NCBI GenBank assembly: GCA_963693085.1
Contig: OY856413.1
Coordinates: 470,387,879 to 470,451,878, forward strand
DNA from: Alisma plantago-aquatica
Lineage: Eukaryota > Streptophyta > Magnoliopsida > Alismatales > Alismataceae
Reading direction: 5' to 3'
DNA length: 64,000 nt
Shown: positions 59,744 to 64,000 of the stretch, in pieces
Layout of the letters: every line of letters begins with the position of its first letter
Numbering within the stretch: the first letter of the stretch is position 1
The notes under the pieces: model-generated
Database searches by the model: none
What the model was told of the DNA's origin: nothing
The model's input: the letters and a program-made list of their open reading frames with translations, nothing else
Position numbers and translations under genes: made by a program

Positions 59744-62700
59744 TGACCCTGCCTCCCGGTAACCCCCAATTAAGGGAGACCAGAAGGTCAGAGACGTTAT
59801 CCCAATATTTTCATATTAGTTGTTCAACATTTAATCAATAATAATTATCAAATTATACCAAAACTAAATTGGAAAGATGGAATAAAATAAATCTCTTGCA
59901 TACCTTGTAAAATTTTCAGATTTCTAGACTTCTATCCGTAGATGGAATACATCTATCTAATCCTCCCTGAACTGATTATTTGTATCTTCACAATGTTTCA
60001 ATTTATTGTTTGTCCTTTTCAATGATTGTACCTAAAATGCCGACAATCAAAATGTCAGTCAGTATATTTCTATACCGGTATGTGGGGAACAATCACAATT
60101 TCACAAATAATTTCTAACTACCTAATTATCACAAATAAGTTATTAAAAATCCAAATTACATTTTCAATGTGACATTCTCAAACTCTTTTGAAAACCCTGG
60201 ATTACCCTCTCTTAGGGTTTTGTCCTTGCAAGGGACATAAGGCCACCTTCTCCATCTTGAGCTTGGTTCCTGGGGTCACCTCTCATGGTGCCCAATGGTT
60301 TTCCCTCTGGGGCTTGACTGATTAGACCTTCCCTCCAGGGCTTGGTCATGCATCACACATTAGGGTGGCATGTAGGTTTGAGAATGCACATATATACTTA
60401 ATTGTGAGAATCATAGTGACTTTAAAGGATTGAATAATTCAACATACAATAGTTTAGGTTGCATCCAATCGATAAAACGTTCGAGAAAACTTCATGAAAA
60501 TAGATTAATTATTCATAAATAACCACATACATGATTTGGAAGTCTCACGGATTGTAAGAGAATAATCAATCAAGCAATCAGATAAGTCAAGCAGCCAATC
60601 ACCCCAATCACTCAAGCACAACAAGAAACCTGGAAAACATGTGCAATCTAATTACTACATTTTCATCATGCACTTACTTTATTAAATTGGGATTCCCTCC
60701 TAGGGTGTTCCTAAGTTGAATTAGGGTTTTCTTATAGTTCTTTGTATTCATTTCCCAACCTTTACCTTTTAGGTCAATTAAACCCTAAAACAATGTTTAT
60801 ATATTCCAAAACCCTAATTACTCCATTATTCATATTTAAGCCTCTTTATTACCAATTAAGATCAGTTTTAACTTCATCCTATACATAGGGTTTTCGAAAT
60901 ATAATTCATCCAAAAGTCATAAATACTTAGATTAGGGTTTCTAGGTTCTCAAGTACATCTTTATTCTTATAAAACCTTAAAACATCCCTTTTTATATTAG
61001 AACTCTATTTACTCAAGTTATCTGCTCCACATCTCCTTTATTCTTAATTAGACTTAGAATCATCATATCTCTGTCTCAAGTATGCATTTTCGAAATAAGA
61101 GCCATTAAAGTCATATATAACAGCATTAGGGCTTTTAGGCCCATTAATGCATTTTCTTAGTCACATCACCCTAATTAAGCAAATCACGGGTTGTTATACT
61201 CGAATCAGATTCATATTATCCATTTTATGCCAACAGGCTAAATGTTGATTCATGATGCCAACTTAAGTAATTGAACTTGTTCCTAATCAACATCTAGGGT
61301 TTTGATTATACTTAAAGCATTAAAGTTACTAACTATATGCACTTTTAGAATTAGGAACATAAAAAGACTCTGACTATATTTTTTCTGGATTCCTCATGTT
61401 TTTCTGAGCAAGATTCATATATTACTTGTATTAATCTGAGCTACCATTTAATAACTACAAATTTCACAAGTTTTACTTACTTGGACCAATATGACGCTGC
61501 CACGTCAGCCGGTGTGTGTTGCTCTCTTAACCCAGACATCTTGAAACATAACAGATTGACTAAAATACCACCGTGCAGCTATCCAGTTCTTCATACGTTG
61601 GAGGGGTAATTTTGTCCAAAGCTGCCTGGTCGTCCCCTTCCTCGTGAACCCTCCCGCTGCCATCGGGTGAGGGCTTTCGTGGGGATGTCTCCCCCTCCCC
61701 AGAGCTTGAAGGGCACCACCATCAGTCTCTCTATGTCCCCCGCCCGACACTGTGCTCAACAACACCCCAAGCCATGGCCAAGGTGGCGCAGTTTAACAGA
61801 ATCCAACCTGCGACGTGCGACTGGTTTGCAGACATCCTGTAGGCGTTGCGTAGGGGTCAAAGCGAGTAAATGATGGTCGAGCTCCTTTCTGGTGGCGTTG
61901 GAGCATCGTGCTTCCTTCATACTCTCATTCATGGCTCCTCGTCACTCCAGGGGTCGCATTACCCCCTTGGTTAGGGTTTGTAGGGATACAAGTTGAAGAA
62001 GAGCGTGAGATGGGGAAAACTCAAGGCTATGGGTCTGACCCTTATATAGGGATAGGTAGCAGCGTCCTAGCATGCTTACCTATGAGGAAAAAAGTCCCTT
62101 CATCCATAGAAGACTACTTTCCTTATTAGGGTGTAATTAAAACTTTGATTACTTCCTTGTCCAATCATACTTCTTGGTTATTAAGGAATCTCATATTAGA
62201 GTACTTATATAATGGCAAATCCAAAAATTATCACTTATATTTCCTTTTTCTTTCTTAGCTTTTAATCCATCGGTCACGAGGATTTACTTCCTTATACCAA
62301 ATAGTATCTCTATTTGACAACACCAAAAAGTCATTAACTAATTCCATATATGGCACGTTATTCTCATATCAAAACTTTTATTATTTGTATTTTCTCTTCC
62401 TTCTACTCTTATCTTCTCAATTGGGACTCCTTGGACCCCAAGAAATATTAGGAATTTGAAATCCCTCATGAAGGACAGTTCTCATCCTTCTAGATGCATA
62501 TACATCTTTCATTTCCCATTATCTTATTTGTTCTTTTTATTAAAAGATTTCTTTTTCCCTTTTATCAAAGATTTCTCTTCATCTTTTATTTTCTTTTTGA
62601 CATTGGGCTCTTTAATCAACAAGGCACATGAAGCCACACAAGGCTATTTATCAGAAGAGTCCATTCCATTACTTAAATCAAACAAATTACATAATCATAC

Positions 62701-62759
62701 GTTGACTTGGGAAAATTGCATTTCTACCCAAAAGAACCCAAAAAATTGGGGTTGGAACA
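59744..62759 (-). repeat. 3' LTR of the partial chromovirus
   Basis: Plus-strand start TGACCCTGCC and end GGTTGGAACA, 3016 bp. The second LTR is outside the window, so the limits rest on the junction with integrase on one side and the polypurine tract on the other. A minus-strand TATA box lies at 62041-62051. The GC-rich segment 61490-62000 lies just past it in the transcribed direction and gives chance ORFs. Confidence 0.87.
62041..62051 (-). promoter_or_regulatory. TATA box of the chromovirus LTR
   Basis: Minus strand CCCTATATAAG, about 710 bp from the LTR's upstream end, followed by a GC-richer leader. The position matches that of the TATA box in the LTR at 49013-51911. Confidence 0.65.
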
Positions 62760-62776
62760 TCCTTCCCCTCTTATAG
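62760..62776 (-). other. Polypurine tract of the chromovirus
   Basis: Minus strand CTATAAGAGGGGAAGGA, abutting the LTR start TGTTCCAACC. It overlaps the last codons of pol (ISIRGEG). Confidence 0.85.
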
Positions 62777-63940
62777 AAATTTTGTCCTCAAAATTCCACC
62801 AAACATACAAACAAACAGGATAAGACTTTCTCATGTCCATCATCAGTTCCCATGTGGCTACATCCTCTCCATGATGCTTCCAAAGAACCTTTATCATCTT
62901 ATATTCTTACATCTGAGTTCTCACTCACCTTGGTATCTCATACCCTCGTAGGTGACTCACGATAGTTTAGCCTCCCTAGAAGCTCAATAGGTTTGTGGCC
63001 CAGCACATGGTTCGGGTACATCACATAGTGCTCTAGATCGGACTCATGGAACACATCATACATCATGTTATCCTGAGGGGTAAGGCTTAAACATAAGCAT
63101 CTCCACCAATCCATCTCAAATGGACCCATGTATCGGGGACTCATCTTTCTCAGCTATAGCTCAGAGGGGTCGGGTTTTCATAACACATATTCTCCATAGT
63201 GAACTACATGTCAGTCTTCTTTGCATCAGTTCATGACTTATGTCGCCCCTGGGCTTTCTCAACCATCACACGATCAAAGCAACTTCATCTGTGCACATTG
63301 TGGTCTCTCTGACCTTCACAAGGTCCTTTCACTGACATCATCCTAATGAAGTGGTGACCGACACAGCCTCCCTTACAGAGCTTCTTACATCCCAATATTG
63401 GCTATGGTGCTCTTCTAGGGTAGGAACTGCTCTCATGTATCACCCGAATGAGTACACACACTCTCATCAGACCCTCTAGTCTGGATCATACTCTCTTGAC
63501 TGACTATCAGTCAGGGGTGATAAGTTGTGCTAAACTTCAAGTTAGCATTGAGTTCTTCATGTATCTAGCTACTTCCACCACATGGAAGTGATCTTGATGT
63601 CATGCTCCAGATATTGAACTCGACCACGGTGTAGATGAACTATCTCTTCCTCATATATAGTTCAACCAGATATGTCACATTGACAATGCTCTCTCTCTTA
63701 AGCAAGGGATTAGGCCAACTTGGTAAGGCAATCTACCATAACCCATATTGCATCATGACCTCTCTTGGTCCAGGGAAGATCCACCACAACGTCTATGGTG
63801 ATCTACTCCCTTTCTCTCTCGAGGACTCTTCACTATCCATAGTAACTTAATGGGTACTGGTGTTCAACCTTCACCTCCTGGCATGCATGGCGACAAGCCA
63901 CATGCAATTCTATATACTTCTTCATCTCAGGTCTTCAAGG
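62765..63940 (-). pseudogene. Chromovirus integrase and chromodomain
   Basis: Minus-strand pieces in order from 63900 downward: HVACRHACQEVKVEHQ (zinc-finger cysteines, CxxxC where CxxC is usual), VVDLPWTKRGHDAIWVMVDCLTKLA (about 63710-63780, with the first catalytic Asp), EEIVHLH (about 63620), and a badly broken core. Then come a piece like MENMCYENPTPL, MSPRYMGPFEM (63144), and YDVFHESDLEHYVMYPNHVLGHKP. The C-terminus, in one frame (about 62765-62916), reads IKVLWKHHGEDVATWELMMDM and ends in WNFEDKISIRGEG: a recognisable chromodomain, which in this group guides integration to heterochromatin. Stops and frame changes are frequent, and the second Asp and the Glu are not legible. Confidence 0.85.
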
Positions 63941-64000
63941 CACTACTACAAACTTTTACTATCTTAGTAGTACCACGGTGTATGGTGAACTTAAAATCAT

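Larger units (their letters stand above)
59744..64000 (-). mobile_element. Minus-strand Ty3/gypsy chromovirus, partial
   Basis: The 3' LTR is 59744-62759, followed at 62760-62776 by a polypurine tract (on the minus strand), a chromodomain, and integrase up to the window edge. The left target-duplication copy is TATAA (59739-59743); the right copy is off-window. It has landed inside the integrase of the plus-strand gypsy element. The 5' LTR, gag and RT are not in view. Confidence 0.9.

Overview
The window looks like heterochromatin from a large plant genome. It is AT-rich and holds no intact gene, rRNA, tRNA or CRISPR array that I can support. Almost everything recognisable is a decayed retroelement: Ty3/gypsy LTR elements with very long (about 3-4 kb) LTRs and initiator-tRNA-Met primer sites, plant L1-type LINEs, and one tRNA-derived SINE. 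The species cannot be named from this sequence. I saw no sign of a new functional system; the value of the window is its layered insertion history.

Layout. (1) 1-15452: leader and one 4.1 kb LTR of a minus-strand element (858-15452), split by a second complete minus-strand element (2857-13300) with 3 kb LTRs, a GTTAT target duplication and a broken chromovirus-type pol. (2) 15453-19516: poorly resolved sequence ending in a plus-strand gag relic. (3) 19517-30912: a tandem LTR-interior-LTR-interior-LTR array of a non-coding element, minus strand; a SINE sits in the second interior and a truncated LINE in the third LTR. (4) 30913-32318: a plus-strand gypsy 3' junction and AT-rich filler. (5) 32319-51939: a nest at least four layers deep. 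A minus-strand LINE is interrupted by a non-autonomous LTR element (33386-51911, CACTT duplication); one LTR of that element is interrupted by a plus-strand L1 LINE (35914-46597, 11-bp duplication); that LINE is interrupted by another non-autonomous LTR element (39927-45406). (6) About 52400-59743: a gag-leader-like relic and a plus-strand gypsy element with LTR promoter, PBS, gag, protease, RT, RNase H and integrase, all frame-broken. (7) 59744-64000: a minus-strand chromovirus (LTR 59744-62759, PPT, chromodomain, integrase) inserted in the integrase of the previous element and running off the window.

How the parts relate. Three of the LTR families (19517-30912, 33386-51911, 39927-45406) have interiors of only about 1.4-2.1 kb with no pol. 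They would have needed reverse transcriptase and integrase from relatives such as the pol-bearing elements at 2857-13300, 56035-59743 and 59744-64000, which share the same kind of primer site. Nothing coding here appears able to act today: every pol or LINE ORF has stops, frameshifts or lost catalytic residues.
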